From assembly GCF_003614945.1 (NCBI RefSeq), contig NZ_QYCZ01000001.1, positions 142,001 through 206,000 of the forward strand: a stretch of 64,000 bases of DNA. Reading direction: 5' to 3'. Made by a program: the position numbers and the translations under genes. Below, in pieces: positions 1 to 8,519 of the stretch; positions within the stretch are counted from its first letter, which is position 1; every line of letters begins with the position of its first letter. Source of the stretch: Bergeyella cardium (lineage in GTDB: Bacteria > Bacteroidota > Bacteroidia > Flavobacteriales > Weeksellaceae). Below the pieces are notes generated by a model. It did no database searches. It had not been told where the DNA came from and saw only the letters and a program-made list of their open reading frames with translations.

Positions 1-677
1 ATTATCAGAATCTCTTTAAGCTCGACCCAAAAGACTATAAAGCTTGGGCTCACGGTCTGAAAAGAGCAGGCTATGCTACCAACCCGAGATATGCCTACAT
101 CCTCATCAGTAAAATTGAAAAGCATAAGCTCTACGAGTTTGATAATATCGCTGCAAAAGAAGTGAAATATACCCTTCAAAAGCTTTATCCAAATGTTGAT
201 TATAAGGAAGAAGCTATTGCAGAGGCTACGCCAAAAACCAATACACCACCGAAGAAGGAAATCAATCCTTTTAATTCTTCACCCATTGCAGCTTCTCAGC
301 CATCTATAAAGAAAGAGAAAACCGCAGACAGGGATCTTCTTGCTACAATTTCAGTAAAGAATCATCCTAATGGTGACAGGAAATACATCATCATCCCTGA
401 AGATACAACGCTGGATTTTATCTCTGAGAAGTTTGGACTAAGAAAAGCAAGGCTTATTAAATATAATGAACTCGGCACAGACCTCCTTAGAAAGAATGAT
501 ATTATCTTCCTTGAGAGTAAAGCAGGCTCGGGGAATATTAAAACCTATAAATCCAAGGGGGAAACAATGCATCAGATAGCGCAGAAGTTTGCCATTAAAC
601 TGAAAAAACTTTACAGAAAGAATGATATGGAGTACGGTTCTCAGCCCAAATACGGTCAGATTATCAAACTGAAATAA
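1..677 (+). CDS. Glucosaminidase (GH73) with LysM repeats, 3' part only
   Basis: The gene enters from the left edge; the reading frame begins at base 3 and about 224 residues are visible. The first ~48 residues (YQNLFKLDP, then WAHGLKRAGYATNPRYAY) match the end of a FlgJ/GH73-type N-acetylglucosaminidase domain, which cuts peptidoglycan glycan strands. A low-complexity Pro/Thr/Lys linker follows, then two LysM-like modules (roughly residues 118-170 and 178-224) that would hold the enzyme on the cell wall. A GTG at 162 lies inside the frame and is not the start. The catalytic Glu and any signal peptide are outside the window. hemL follows after 26 bp and may be co-transcribed. Confidence 0.85.
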   Translation, partial: YQNLFKLDPKDYKAWAHGLKRAGYATNPRYAYILISKIEKHKLYEFDNIAAKEVKYTLQKLYPNVDYKEEAIAEATPKTNTPPKKEINPFNSSPIAASQPSIKKEKTADRDLLATISVKNHPNGDRKYIIIPEDTTLDFISEKFGLRKARLIKYNELGTDLLRKNDIIFLESKAGSGNIKTYKSKGETMHQIAQKFAIKLKKLYRKNDMEYGSQPKYGQIIKLK

Positions 678-703
678 ACTTATAGATTTTTAAATTCATC
701 ATT

Positions 704-1993
704 ATGTTATACCAAAGAAGTAGTGCTTTGTTTAGCGAAGCTCAGCAATATATACCAGGGGGAGTCAATTCCCCTGTTCGTGCTTTTAAGTCCGTAGGTG
801 GCGTTCCGCTATTTATGAAAGAGGCAAAAGGGGCTTACCTCACCGATGCGGATGGCAGGCAATATATTGATTATATCAATTCTTGGGGGCCAGCCATTGT
901 AGGGCATACCCACCCTACAGTGCTGGAAGCAGTACAAAAACAGGCAGAAAAAGGGTTTTCCTTTGGGACGCCTACCGAGCTGGAAACCGAAATTGCCAAA
1001 CTCATTATAGAGAATGTCCCGAATATCGACCAGATAAGAATGGTATCTTCAGGTACAGAAGCGTGTATGAGTGCAGTACGCCTTGCACGAGGCTTTACAG
1101 GGAGAGATAAAATTATCAAGTTTGAAGGTTGCTATCACGGGCATTCAGATGCATTTCTTATAAAAGCGGGGAGTGGTGCGGCTACCTTTGGAAACCCAAA
1201 CTCACCAGGAGTAACGCAAGGGACAGCCAAAGATACTTTGCTCGCCAGATATAATGATATAGCGCAAGTAAAGGATATTTTTAGCAAGTTCGGAGCTGAG
1301 ATTGCTGCCGTAATTGTAGAGCCCATAGCTGGGAATATGGGGTGTGTGCTTCCAGAGAACGACTTCCTTAAAGAACTTAGAAAGGTTTGTGATGAGTATT
1401 CATCTCTACTCATCTTCGATGAGGTAATGACAGGTTTCAGACTTTCATTCGGTGGAGCTCAGGAGGCATTAGGGATAGAGGCAGATTTGGTTACCTATGG
1501 TAAAGTTATTGGCGGAGGAATGCCCGTAGGAGCCTTTGCTGGGCGACAGGAAATTATGAACTGCCTCGCTCCAAAAGGTGCGGTGTATCAGGCGGGAACC
1601 CTCAGTGGGAACCCTCTGGCAATGCGTGCCGGGCTTACTACGCTTCAGCTTATTAGAGGGGATGATTCGTTCTATAACAGAATAAATCAAACAACTGAGA
1701 CTCTGGATATAGAAGTTTCCAAACTATTAACAGCCAAAGGCATAGAGCATACGATCAACAGAAAAGGCTCTATGATGTCCATTTTCTTTGGGATAAACAA
1801 GGTTTCCAACTTTGATGATGCCGCGAGGGCAGACCACACGGCATTCAATCATTTCTTTCATTACCTCTTAGAAAGGGGAATTTACCTGCCCCCAAGTGGC
1901 TTTGAGACTTGGTTTATCTCCGATGCGGTAAAGGGAGAGGAAGTCAGCAAAACCCTTGAAGCAGTGGAAAAATGGGAATATAAAAAGGATTAA
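704..1993 (+). CDS. hemL: Glutamate-1-semialdehyde 2,1-aminomutase
   Basis: HemL converts glutamate-1-semialdehyde to 5-aminolevulinate in the C5 route to heme and is a cytosolic PLP enzyme. The 429-residue length is normal for the family. Visible signatures are [11 protein letters not shown] near the N-terminus, [16 protein letters not shown] for cofactor phosphate binding, FDEVMTGFR, and the PLP lysine K267 in [14 protein letters not shown]. The ATG at 704 gives the usual N-terminus. Its stop codon lies inside a perfect hairpin shared with the convergent SIMPL gene. No riboswitch or other leader is visible in the 26 bp before it. Confidence 0.97.
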   Translation: MLYQRSSALFSEAQQYIPGGVNSPVRAFKSVGGVPLFMKEAKGAYLTDADGRQYIDYINSWGPAIVGHTHPTVLEAVQKQAEKGFSFGTPTELETEIAKLIIENVPNIDQIRMVSSGTEACMSAVRLARGFTGRDKIIKFEGCYHGHSDAFLIKAGSGAATFGNPNSPGVTQGTAKDTLLARYNDIAQVKDIFSKFGAEIAAVIVEPIAGNMGCVLPENDFLKELRKVCDEYSSLLIFDEVMTGFRLSFGGAQEALGIEADLVTYGKVIGGGMPVGAFAGRQEIMNCLAPKGAVYQAGTLSGNPLAMRAGLTTLQLIRGDDSFYNRINQTTETLDIEVSKLLTAKGIEHTINRKGSMMSIFFGINKVSNFDDAARADHTAFNHFFHYLLERGIYLPPSGFETWFISDAVKGEEVSKTLEAVEKWEYKKD

Positions 1994-2011
1994 ACCCCAC
2001 GGGGTTTAATC
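1988..2011. terminator. Bidirectional hairpin containing both stop codons
   Basis: Arms GATTAAACCCC and GGGGTTTAATC are perfectly complementary (11 bp) with a 2-nt loop. The hemL stop (TAA, 1991-1993) lies in one arm and the SIMPL stop (2006-2008, minus strand) in the other. The hairpin can serve either direction, although neither side has a long T tract. Confidence 0.6.
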
Positions 2012-2737
2012 TACTTCATACTCGAGTTTTATGGTGATGGTCGCTTCTTTCTCCTTAGAAGAAGTGTTGAAAGTACCACCATAAGAGTATTCTTCATCAG
2101 AATAAGGAGCGGTAATCTGGATTACGCCCATATTTGCTTTTTTCAAATTTCCGAGGCTACTGCCTGCATTTTCAGCAATTTTTTCGGCTCTTTGCTTTGC
2201 ATCTTTGGTAGCATCTGCTATCATTTCCTGCTTTACATCGGCGAGTTTTGTGTAGAAATAGCTCGGCGCTGAGGAGGTAAATTCTATACCGAGGTTGATG
2301 ATTTCGGTAATGTTTCTGGAAAGTTTCTCCACCTTGCTTACATCTTTACTTTTAATAGATACTGATTGAGAGAGTTGATAGCCTGCAAATGTCTGCCTGC
2401 TATATCCGCTCGCATCTGTATTGTAGTTATAAAGCCGCTCCATATTCACAGCGGAGAACACAAGCTCTTCCTTTTTTATTCCCTGCGAAGTCAGGTATTT
2501 TTCTATAACTTTTCTGTCATTTACCAGTGCGTCATAGGCTTCTTTTAGTTCGTAGCTGTTTCGGCTAAAGTTGCCTGACCAGGTAATCAGGTCAGAGGTA
2601 AATTTCTTTGAGCCCAGCCCTGTTACAGAGATAGTGTTTTCAGCCTTGTTTCTGTTCTTTACAGCACTTCCGAGCACTGCCAGCCCACTCACAAAACCTA
2701 TGGAGGCAATGGCAATTACGATAATGTTTTTGTTCAT
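2006..2737 (-). CDS. SIMPL-domain (DUF541) periplasmic protein
   Basis: The 243-residue protein opens with a single hydrophobic segment (residues ~4-24), either a signal anchor or an uncleaved signal. The SIMPL/DUF541 fold follows: ISVTGLGSKKFTSDLITWSG, then repeated aligned beta-alpha units and AKQRAEKIAENAGSSLG, ending in TITIKLEYEVD. SIMPL proteins are envelope proteins (related to BP26 and YggE) linked to oxidative stress or surface assembly; the biochemical role is unclear. It is convergent with hemL. A 450-bp AT-rich gap separates it from the stress-protein gene on the other side. Confidence 0.85.
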   Translation of the reverse strand: MNKNIIVIAIASIGFVSGLAVLGSAVKNRNKAENTISVTGLGSKKFTSDLITWSGNFSRNSYELKEAYDALVNDRKVIEKYLTSQGIKKEELVFSAVNMERLYNYNTDASGYSRQTFAGYQLSQSVSIKSKDVSKVEKLSRNITEIINLGIEFTSSAPSYFYTKLADVKQEMIADATKDAKQRAEKIAENAGSSLGNLKKANMGVIQITAPYSDEEYSYGGTFNTSSKEKEATITIKLEYEVD

Positions 2738-2952
2738 AATGATAATAATTTTTTATTTAAAACAAGCTGATGCTTTTCAAAAATCATACCGATATTTAAG
2801 AAAAATTTAACATTTGTTAAAAATTCTCTAAAAGTCATCTTTTAATAAGAATATCAGGGTGATAAAAATTAATCCTTATTAAAATATAATAAACTGTATT
2901 ATAGTATGATATAAAGTGTCTTATTGTTTTAAGAAATATAAAAACAGGAAAT
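2738..2952. other. AT-rich intergenic stretch with no visible gene
   Basis: This is the first half of the gap between the divergent SIMPL and stress-protein genes. It is very AT-rich with stops in all frames. No clear TAnnTTTG box is placed correctly for the SIMPL gene. The 22-bp array begins after it. Confidence 0.6.
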
Positions 2953-3105
2953 TCTTATTTCGTACAGATGAAAATATAATTTCATACTGATAAAAAAGAA
3001 ATTTTGTAGTGATGAAAATATAATTTCGTAGTGATGAAAAAAAATTATGACAGCACGAAATAGAGATTTCATACAGATGAAAATAGGAATTATCACGCGT
3101 GAAAG
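2953..3105. repeat. Degenerate 22-bp tandem array, about seven units
   Basis: Units start at 2953, 2975, 2997, 3019, 3041, 3063 and 3084; all are 22 bp except the 21-bp sixth unit. The consensus is close to ATTTCGTAnnGATGAAAA. The best unit contains TTTCATACAGATGAAA (3067-3082), a dyad with TTTCAT/ATGAAA arms. Twenty-two bp is about two helical turns, so the dyads would face the same side of the DNA. The array ends ~80 bp before the stress-protein ATG. A protein-binding array is inference. Confidence 0.65.
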
Positions 3106-3186
3106 AATATTTCAGGAGTATGCGCTTGGCTACTTGGGTAGATATTTGTAACTTTACTACCGATAAATCAATAAAAAATTACAGAT

Positions 3187-3633
3187 ATGATTAGTATTAT
3201 TTTGCCAGTAGATTTTTCTGAGGCAACCGACAAATTAGTGGCAGGAGCCGTGAAATTTGCAAAGGAAGTGGGTGGGCAGTTGTGCGTTATCCATATTGCA
3301 CCGGCAGATTTAGGCTTCGCGATGAGTGATATAGGCGTGCAGTACTATCCAGAGGTAGAGAAATCCGAGACCCAAGAGAGCCAGAGACTACTCCAAAGAA
3401 TTGAGGAAACTATCAGTCAGGAAGGGATAGCCTGTGAAACTGAGCTGAGACAGGGAGTGGCTAAAGACCTTATTCTGGACTATGCTGAAGAGAAAAACGC
3501 TTCTTATATTGTGATGGGCTCCCACGGAAGAAGTGGTATTTATGATGTTTTTGTGGGTAGTCTTACTAAGGAACTCACCAAAAACTGCCCACTCCCAGTG
3601 CTCGTAATCCCGATACACGGCAAAGGGAAATAA
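3187..3633 (+). CDS. Universal stress protein, UspA family
   Basis: This is a single-domain UspA-type protein of 148 residues. The C-terminal nucleotide-binding motif G-x2-G-x9-G-S is intact (MGSHGRSG then VGS), placing it in the ATP-binding subgroup. DFSE near the N-terminus is also typical. The protein is cytosolic and presumably acts in stress or stasis survival. It is monocistronic: a 22-bp dyad array lies upstream and the helicase gene ends 10 bp downstream on the opposite strand. The array suggests tight transcriptional control, but no regulator gene is adjacent. Confidence 0.93.
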   Translation: MISIILPVDFSEATDKLVAGAVKFAKEVGGQLCVIHIAPADLGFAMSDIGVQYYPEVEKSETQESQRLLQRIEETISQEGIACETELRQGVAKDLILDYAEEKNASYIVMGSHGRSGIYDVFVGSLTKELTKNCPLPVLVIPIHGKGK

Positions 3634-3642
3634 GGCATTGGG

Positions 3643-6600
3643 CTAATCATTCAGGTAGATGATTTCCACTGTGGAAACCTTTCTACCCATAGATTTTAGC
3701 AGATGCTCGTAATGTTTTATCTGGCTCAGGTGTTCCTTTTTAGGAGCACCTGTTTTGAAATCGAGTATCGCCCAGCCATCGCTTAGCTTTACCAACCTAT
3801 CGGGGCGGTAGGTTTCTGCTTTTCCATTACCTCTATAGATGAGGTCTCTTTCGGAAAGAGTGTTGAGCCCTTCAGCAAAATATTTGCTGTATCTGCTATC
3901 GGATACAATAGCATTTATCTTATTTTCAATCTGGTTTTTCTCAGTTTTTGTAATGCTCCCACTCAGGAGGTAGCTTTGGAGAACTTTGGAGATATCCGCC
4001 TTTGAATTGATTTTTGATAATATTTCGTGCGTAAGTATACCTTCTCTTACTTTGGCTTTCGTCTGCTGATAGTTTTTAGAAGGGGTGGCTATTTTTATGC
4101 TCTCTGCTTTTTTCTCCTTGTGGCTCAGGTCTTTTATTTGGAGAGAGAGGTGGGTGTTTTCTTTCTCTTTACCTGTTTTTCGGATGAGGTAGCTATCGGT
4201 AGGGTAGAGGTCTATGCTGTCTTCATTAGGTTCTATTGGGAAATGAGACTCTATGAAGCGCAAGATTTCTGTAGGTTCTCCTGTTTTTGAAGGTTTTTGA
4301 AGATAGAGATAAAGATGCTCTACGGCTCGGGTAGTAGCTACATAGAGTACGCAAAGCCTGTCGATTCTGTTTTTGTAGGCATTTTCTTCATTAAAATCTC
4401 GGATTTCTTTGTCGTATGAGTTGAGTTTTTTATCAAAATTATTTAGGTTGATGGACTTTAGCTCCTGCTCATCTCCTAAGCTGAACCACTGCTGGAAGTC
4501 GTTATCTTTATTGCTACTCTGCATTGGGAGGAGCACTACGGGAAACTCCAAACCCTTTGCTGCGTGTATAGTCATCAGCTTGATGGCATCGGTATTATCG
4601 CTCGCCTGTATGGAGATGTTCTGTGCTTCTTCGTTCCAATACTTGATGAAGTCTTTTAAGGTTGCCCCTGAATTTTGGCTAAAAGCATAGAGATTTTCGA
4701 GGAAGTTGAGGATAAATTCCGTTTCCTTTCCCACTACTGAAAACTCTTGTGCGAAGTACTCTATATAGTTATACAGGTTGAGGTTAAGCTCTATTTGCAA
4801 ATTGAGGTGATATCTTTTCTGTAGCTCATTTTCTATGTTGTGGGGTGGCAAGCTGAGGATTTGAGACATTTCTAATGTGAAATCATCAATTTTAATTCTG
4901 TTCAGTTTGTTCAGATAATACAGCATTTTTACCAGGTACTGCCTGTTTTCTGGCTCTAGTTTCCAGTTGAGGAAATCGGCAAGAGCCTTTAGAGTATAGG
5001 AAATCCCCAGAGTAAGCCCTTTTTCGGAAATGGTTTTTATGTTTTGCTCTGCTCCGTTGTAGGAGATTTTCTGCTGTCCTAAAAGCGAAGAGTATTCCCT
5101 GATTTCTTTACCTGTACGGCAAATAATGGTGATGTCTGAGAGTTTAAATCCTAAATCTATGCAGTTTTGTATATCATTTTTCATCTGCAGAGCCGAGTTT
5201 TCAAAGAAGACTTCAGAGCGTTTCTCGTAGTCGGTCAGGCTTGCTTTTACCCTGCCTGGGAAGTCTTTTATGGCATTTTGCTTGCCATCTATGGCAAAGA
5301 GCTTCTGGTGCTCTTCTCTCAATTCATTACCGATGAATTCATATAAGTCATTATTAAACTGTACGATATTCTTTGCCGAGCGCCAGTTATTCTCCAGATT
5401 TTCAATGCTTACAGGGGTGTTTGTGTATTCTTTTTGGTTGAGGATATTGAGCATTATTTCACTCTCTCCACCACGGAAACGGTAGATGCTCTGCTTAGGG
5501 TCTCCCACGATAGTGAAAGAATTACCACTTTCGGAGATATTATTATCCCTTAATGGCAGCAGGTTTTCCCATTGCATAAGGGAGGTATCTTGAAATTCAT
5601 CAATAAAAAAATGATGGAATTTGGTACCGATTTTTTCATAGAGAAAGTTGGAAGGCTCGTTTTTAAGGTTTTCATTTATAATGATATTAAATTTGGAGAG
5701 CAGTACCAGGTCGTTTTCAGTTTCTATAATATTCAGCTGGTCTTGTATTTCTTTGTTGAACTTAAAAGGGAGGAGCTCCTTGAGGATTTTTTCATTTTTT
5801 ATCCTATATATATACAGGTGTATGATTTGCTCACGCTTGCTGATGAGCTCTTCTATAATGCTGAGTACGGTAGATTTTATGAGTTCGTTCTTGGAAGCAC
5901 TTCCTTTTCTAAAGTTCTCAAGGGCTTTGTCTTCATCATCTGGGAAAGGGAAGTCTCTTTGTCCATCACAGAAATTCAGGATTTTTTTGAAGAAAACAGC
6001 AATTCCTCTACTACTCCCTCCTTGGAAGTCTTTTTCATCTAAATCCTTATCTGCAATGAGTTTTAAGGCAGATTTTGCTATTTCTTCCATCTTCTCTTTA
6101 CTGATAGCTATTCTCTTCCTGATGTTTTCCTTTGTATTTTTATAGGCTTCCCAATCGAAGTTTTTATTTTTTTTCAACTCAGAGTAGTGTACATCGTTTA
6201 TATAAGTTTTTGCTTTGTTGTATAGTGTTTTGTTGATATTAACCCTTTCGTCATTCTCAAAATTGTAATCTATCAAATCCATAAATGCAGATGAAATTTG
6301 CTCATCACTGCCGATTTCATCCAATAGCCTGTCAACGGCTTCTATTAAATAAGGCTCGTTTTGTATTTCAAGATTAAACTGATGGGGTAGCCCCAGCTCG
6401 TATGAAAAGGAACGCACCAGCTTGGAATTAAACTTATCAATTGTGCTGATATTAAGTGTAGAATAATGGTGGAGGATATAATCCAGCACCTCTTTCGCTC
6501 TGTGATGCAGTTCCTCTATACTTACTTTTATTCCGAGTTTTTCTAATTTTTCTTTTATTCCTTGAAGGTCTTTGTTCTGTGCATAATCTTCATCTGTAAA

Positions 6601-6795
6601 GCCTTTTAGCCAGTCTATGAGGCGTTTTTTCATTTCATTAGCTGCTTTATTCGTAAAAGTAAGTGCTAATATGTTTTTTATAGTGTCGTACCTTTTGGGA
6701 TGGCTAAGGCAAATGATGAGTATCTTCTGAACCAGTGCATAAGTCTTCCCGGAGCCAGCAGAGGCATTAATCGCGGTATAAGGATGAAAAATCAT
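3643..6795 (-). CDS. UvrD/Rep-type helicase with C-terminal nuclease domain (AddA/RecB-like)
   Basis: A 1050-residue SF1A helicase. Walker A is ASAGSGKTYALV (residues ~8-20), followed by LTFTNKAANEMKKRL, the Walker B region FIDEFQDTSLMQW (~398), GDPKQSIYRFRGG (~427), TIHAAKGLEFPVVLLP (~738) and YVATTRAVEHLYLY. The C-terminus has a PD-(D/E)XK-type core: EGILTHEI and, near residue 1008, AILDFKTG. This layout matches AddA/RecB-type proteins that resect double-strand breaks for RecA. No AddB-like partner is adjacent. The ATG at 6795 sits directly before the glycine-rich loop, as expected. Confidence 0.92.
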   Translation of the reverse strand: MIFHPYTAINASAGSGKTYALVQKILIICLSHPKRYDTIKNILALTFTNKAANEMKKRLIDWLKGFTDEDYAQNKDLQGIKEKLEKLGIKVSIEELHHRAKEVLDYILHHYSTLNISTIDKFNSKLVRSFSYELGLPHQFNLEIQNEPYLIEAVDRLLDEIGSDEQISSAFMDLIDYNFENDERVNINKTLYNKAKTYINDVHYSELKKNKNFDWEAYKNTKENIRKRIAISKEKMEEIAKSALKLIADKDLDEKDFQGGSSRGIAVFFKKILNFCDGQRDFPFPDDEDKALENFRKGSASKNELIKSTVLSIIEELISKREQIIHLYIYRIKNEKILKELLPFKFNKEIQDQLNIIETENDLVLLSKFNIIINENLKNEPSNFLYEKIGTKFHHFFIDEFQDTSLMQWENLLPLRDNNISESGNSFTIVGDPKQSIYRFRGGESEIMLNILNQKEYTNTPVSIENLENNWRSAKNIVQFNNDLYEFIGNELREEHQKLFAIDGKQNAIKDFPGRVKASLTDYEKRSEVFFENSALQMKNDIQNCIDLGFKLSDITIICRTGKEIREYSSLLGQQKISYNGAEQNIKTISEKGLTLGISYTLKALADFLNWKLEPENRQYLVKMLYYLNKLNRIKIDDFTLEMSQILSLPPHNIENELQKRYHLNLQIELNLNLYNYIEYFAQEFSVVGKETEFILNFLENLYAFSQNSGATLKDFIKYWNEEAQNISIQASDNTDAIKLMTIHAAKGLEFPVVLLPMQSSNKDNDFQQWFSLGDEQELKSINLNNFDKKLNSYDKEIRDFNEENAYKNRIDRLCVLYVATTRAVEHLYLYLQKPSKTGEPTEILRFIESHFPIEPNEDSIDLYPTDSYLIRKTGKEKENTHLSLQIKDLSHKEKKAESIKIATPSKNYQQTKAKVREGILTHEILSKINSKADISKVLQSYLLSGSITKTEKNQIENKINAIVSDSRYSKYFAEGLNTLSERDLIYRGNGKAETYRPDRLVKLSDGWAILDFKTGAPKKEHLSQIKHYEHLLKSMGRKVSTVEIIYLND

Positions 6796-6862
6796 AAGAA
6801 GAAAATTAGAGGCACAATTTATATATTTTTTTGAAATATCTACTAAAATAATGGGTAGTGTT

Positions 6863-6892
6863 TTGCGTGTTAAAAATAAACCTATATATTTG
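6863..6892 (+). promoter_or_regulatory. Bacteroidota-type promoter of rpsU
   Basis: TTG at 6863-6865 and TATATTTG at 6885-6892, separated by 19 bp. This matches the -33/-7 pattern of the Bacteroidota primary sigma factor. Transcription would start near 6898, leaving a short leader. Confidence 0.7.
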
Positions 6893-6915
6893 CACCCGAA
6901 AATGAGATGTAAACT

Positions 6916-7113
6916 ATGCTAATAATTCCAGTAAAAGACGGAGAGTCTATTGATAGAGCTCTTAAAAAGTACAAAAGAAAATTTGACAAAACAGGTGTTG
7001 TTAAGAAACTTAGAGCAAGACAGCAATTCATTAAGCCGTCTGTAATTTTAAGACAAGGAAAACTAAGAGCAGCTCATAAGCAAAGAGCATTAAGCAAAGA
7101 AGAACAGGCTTAA
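6916..7113 (+). CDS. rpsU: 30S ribosomal protein S21
   Basis: A 65-residue basic protein with the S21 signature (PVKDGESIDRALKKYKRKFD, then LRARQQFIKPS). It binds the 30S platform near the anti-Shine-Dalgarno end of 16S rRNA. It has its own promoter and a terminator 34 bp after the stop. The order rpsU-xerC-hpf-tRNAs-tuf is the usual one in Bacteroidota. Confidence 0.97.
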   Translation: MLIIPVKDGESIDRALKKYKRKFDKTGVVKKLRARQQFIKPSVILRQGKLRAAHKQRALSKEEQA

Positions 7114-7146
7114 TATTTAAGTTGTAATAATTAATTTTTTATAGTG

Positions 7147-7184
7147 ATCACTTTCTGAATATCAATTTAGGAAGTGATTTTTTT
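7147..7184 (+). terminator. Terminator of rpsU
   Basis: Stem ATCACTTTCT (7147-7156) with AGGAAGTGAT (7169-7178), one wobble pair, followed by a T run to 7184. The T run merges with the -7 box of the next gene. Confidence 0.75.
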
Positions 7185-7185
7185 A

Positions 7186-7193
7186 TATATTTG
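7186..7193 (+). promoter_or_regulatory. -7 box (TATATTTG) just before the recombinase start
   Basis: TATATTTG ends only 4 bp before the ATG at 7198, so a start ~6 nt downstream of the box would give an almost leaderless mRNA. No good -33 TTG is visible because the upstream DNA is the rpsU terminator. Confidence 0.45.
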
Positions 7194-7197
7194 GTCT

Positions 7198-8082
7198 ATG
7201 ATAGATCGATTTTTAGATTACATAAAAGTTGAAAAACGCTACTCAGACAATACCATCGTTAGTTATAAAAGAGATTTGAAAGATTTCATTTCTTTTCTAA
7301 ACGAAACAGAAAGCACCGATGATACTTTGAGTGTGGATAAGAGGATTATCCGCAATTTTATGGTGCACCTCAATAAACATAAACTCGCAGAAAACAGCAT
7401 CAATAGAAAGCTAACCACCCTGAGGGGGTATTATAATTTTTTATTAAAGATTGGAGAGATTAAAGTTTCTCCTTTAGAGAGTATTAAGTCTTTAAAATTC
7501 AACCCTAAGAAACAAATTCCATTATCGGTAGAAGAAATGGAAAGACTTTCAAAATTAGAATTTCAGGGAGAGCATTCTCTTTTAGAGATACTGATTATTG
7601 AAACGCTTTACCAAACAGGAATGCGGAGGTTTGAGCTTTGTAATATGGAGTTGCAAAATGTAGATTTGTCTAAAAATGAAATCAAAATATCGGGGAAAGG
7701 AAATAAAACAAGGGTGGTTCCCATTGCGGAAGACCTGTCTCGGTTAATGAGAGATTATACAGAAAAAGAGCGTAACCCCCTTGAAGCCTGCGAAAAGTAT
7801 TTTTTTGTAAGCACAAAAGGTAAAAAAATTACTGAAAACTTTGTCTATGTAACTGTAAACTCATATCTTAGTGCCGTTACTTGTAAGGAGAAAAAAAGCC
7901 CTCATATATTGAGGCATACATTTGCTACACATATCTTAAATAATGGAGCAGAGATATCAAAGGTGAAAGCGATATTGGGGCATTCGAGTCTTGCGAGTAC
8001 TCAAGTGTATACCAATGCAGATATTGAGCAAATGAAAAGGATTTTTAATACCTCTCATCCAAGGGCAAAGAAGAAAAATTAA
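7198..8082 (+). CDS. xerC: Tyrosine recombinase XerC/XerD
   Basis: Site-specific recombinase of 294 residues, of the type that resolves chromosome dimers at dif. An N-terminal SAM-like core-binding domain (FLDYIKVEKRYSDNTIVSYK) is followed by the catalytic domain: TGMRRFEL (Arg ~142), the HxxR box HILRHTFATHIL (~235), the LGHSS histidine and the nucleophile Tyr in TQVYTNAD (~270). I prefer the ATG at 7198 over the GTG at 7174 because the latter lies in the rpsU terminator and adds eight atypical residues. Context between rpsU and hpf is the conserved chromosomal one, so it is not a phage integrase. XerC versus XerD cannot be settled here. Confidence 0.92.
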   Translation: MIDRFLDYIKVEKRYSDNTIVSYKRDLKDFISFLNETESTDDTLSVDKRIIRNFMVHLNKHKLAENSINRKLTTLRGYYNFLLKIGEIKVSPLESIKSLKFNPKKQIPLSVEEMERLSKLEFQGEHSLLEILIIETLYQTGMRRFELCNMELQNVDLSKNEIKISGKGNKTRVVPIAEDLSRLMRDYTEKERNPLEACEKYFFVSTKGKKITENFVYVTVNSYLSAVTCKEKKSPHILRHTFATHILNNGAEISKVKAILGHSSLASTQVYTNADIEQMKRIFNTSHPRAKKKN

Positions 8083-8106
8083 TGTTTAATATAAAAAAGT
8101 TGTCGT

Positions 8107-8397
8107 ATGAAAATTTCCGTTCAGGCAATAGGTCTTACACCTCATCAGCCATTAGAAGAGTTTATTGATAAAAAATTAAGCAAATTAGACACATTCTATG
8201 ATAAGATTATAGAATGTAAAGTAACTTTAAGATTAGAAAACAGCCACGATAAAGAAAATAAAACCGCAGAAGTTAGAGTAGTTGTCCCTGGTGATGATAT
8301 TGTAGTAAAGAAGACTTCCACAAGTTTTGAAGAAAGTTTGGATTTATGTTCAGAAGCTGCTAAAAAATTACTAATCAAAAGGAAAGAGAAATTATAA
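8107..8397 (+). CDS. hpf: Ribosome hibernation promoting factor, short HPF/RaiA type
   Basis: A 96-residue cytosolic protein of the HPF/RaiA family (MKISVQAIGLTPHQPLEEFI, then KVTLRLENSHDKENKTAEVR). It binds the 30S decoding centre in stationary phase and silences ribosomes. It lacks the C-terminal dimerisation domain of long HPF. It follows xerC by 24 bp, probably in one transcript. No terminator is seen before the tRNA promoter at 8429. Confidence 0.93.
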   Translation: MKISVQAIGLTPHQPLEEFIDKKLSKLDTFYDKIIECKVTLRLENSHDKENKTAEVRVVVPGDDIVVKKTSTSFEESLDLCSEAAKKLLIKRKEKL

Positions 8398-8428
8398 TTG
8401 ATAAGAAATAAAATTTTAATAGAAATAT

Positions 8429-8460
8429 TTGTAGATTTCAGAAAAAACTCCATATATTTG
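8429..8460 (+). promoter_or_regulatory. Promoter of the tRNA cluster
   Basis: TTG at 8429-8431 and TATATTTG at 8453-8460 with a 21-bp spacer. The start would fall near 8466, directly before a terminator-like hairpin. Confidence 0.65.
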
Positions 8461-8467
8461 CAACCGC

Positions 8468-8491
8468 AAAACGGAAAAGAGTTCCGTTTTT
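8468..8491 (+). other. 5' leader hairpin of the tRNA transcript
   Basis: AAAACGGAA (8468-8476) pairs perfectly with TTCCGTTTT (8482-8490) around a 5-nt loop, and a T run follows. It starts about where transcription should begin. It resembles a terminator but lies upstream of tRNA-Thr, so it may be an attenuator, a 5' cap structure or a processing signal. Confidence 0.55.
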
Positions 8492-8519
8492 GAGATAAGA
8501 GTTCTTTTTGAAATCTAAT

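Noticed and set aside
677-703. Riboswitch or leader control upstream of hemL
   Set aside because: Only 26 bp separate it from the previous gene, which leaves no room for a structured leader.
5648-6145. Long antisense frames inside the helicase gene
   Set aside because: The minus-strand helicase motifs are continuous here. The plus-strand frames lack any family pattern and reflect codon bias.
7174-8082. xerC-like gene as a phage integrase
   Set aside because: The position between rpsU and hpf is the conserved chromosomal one and no phage genes are near.
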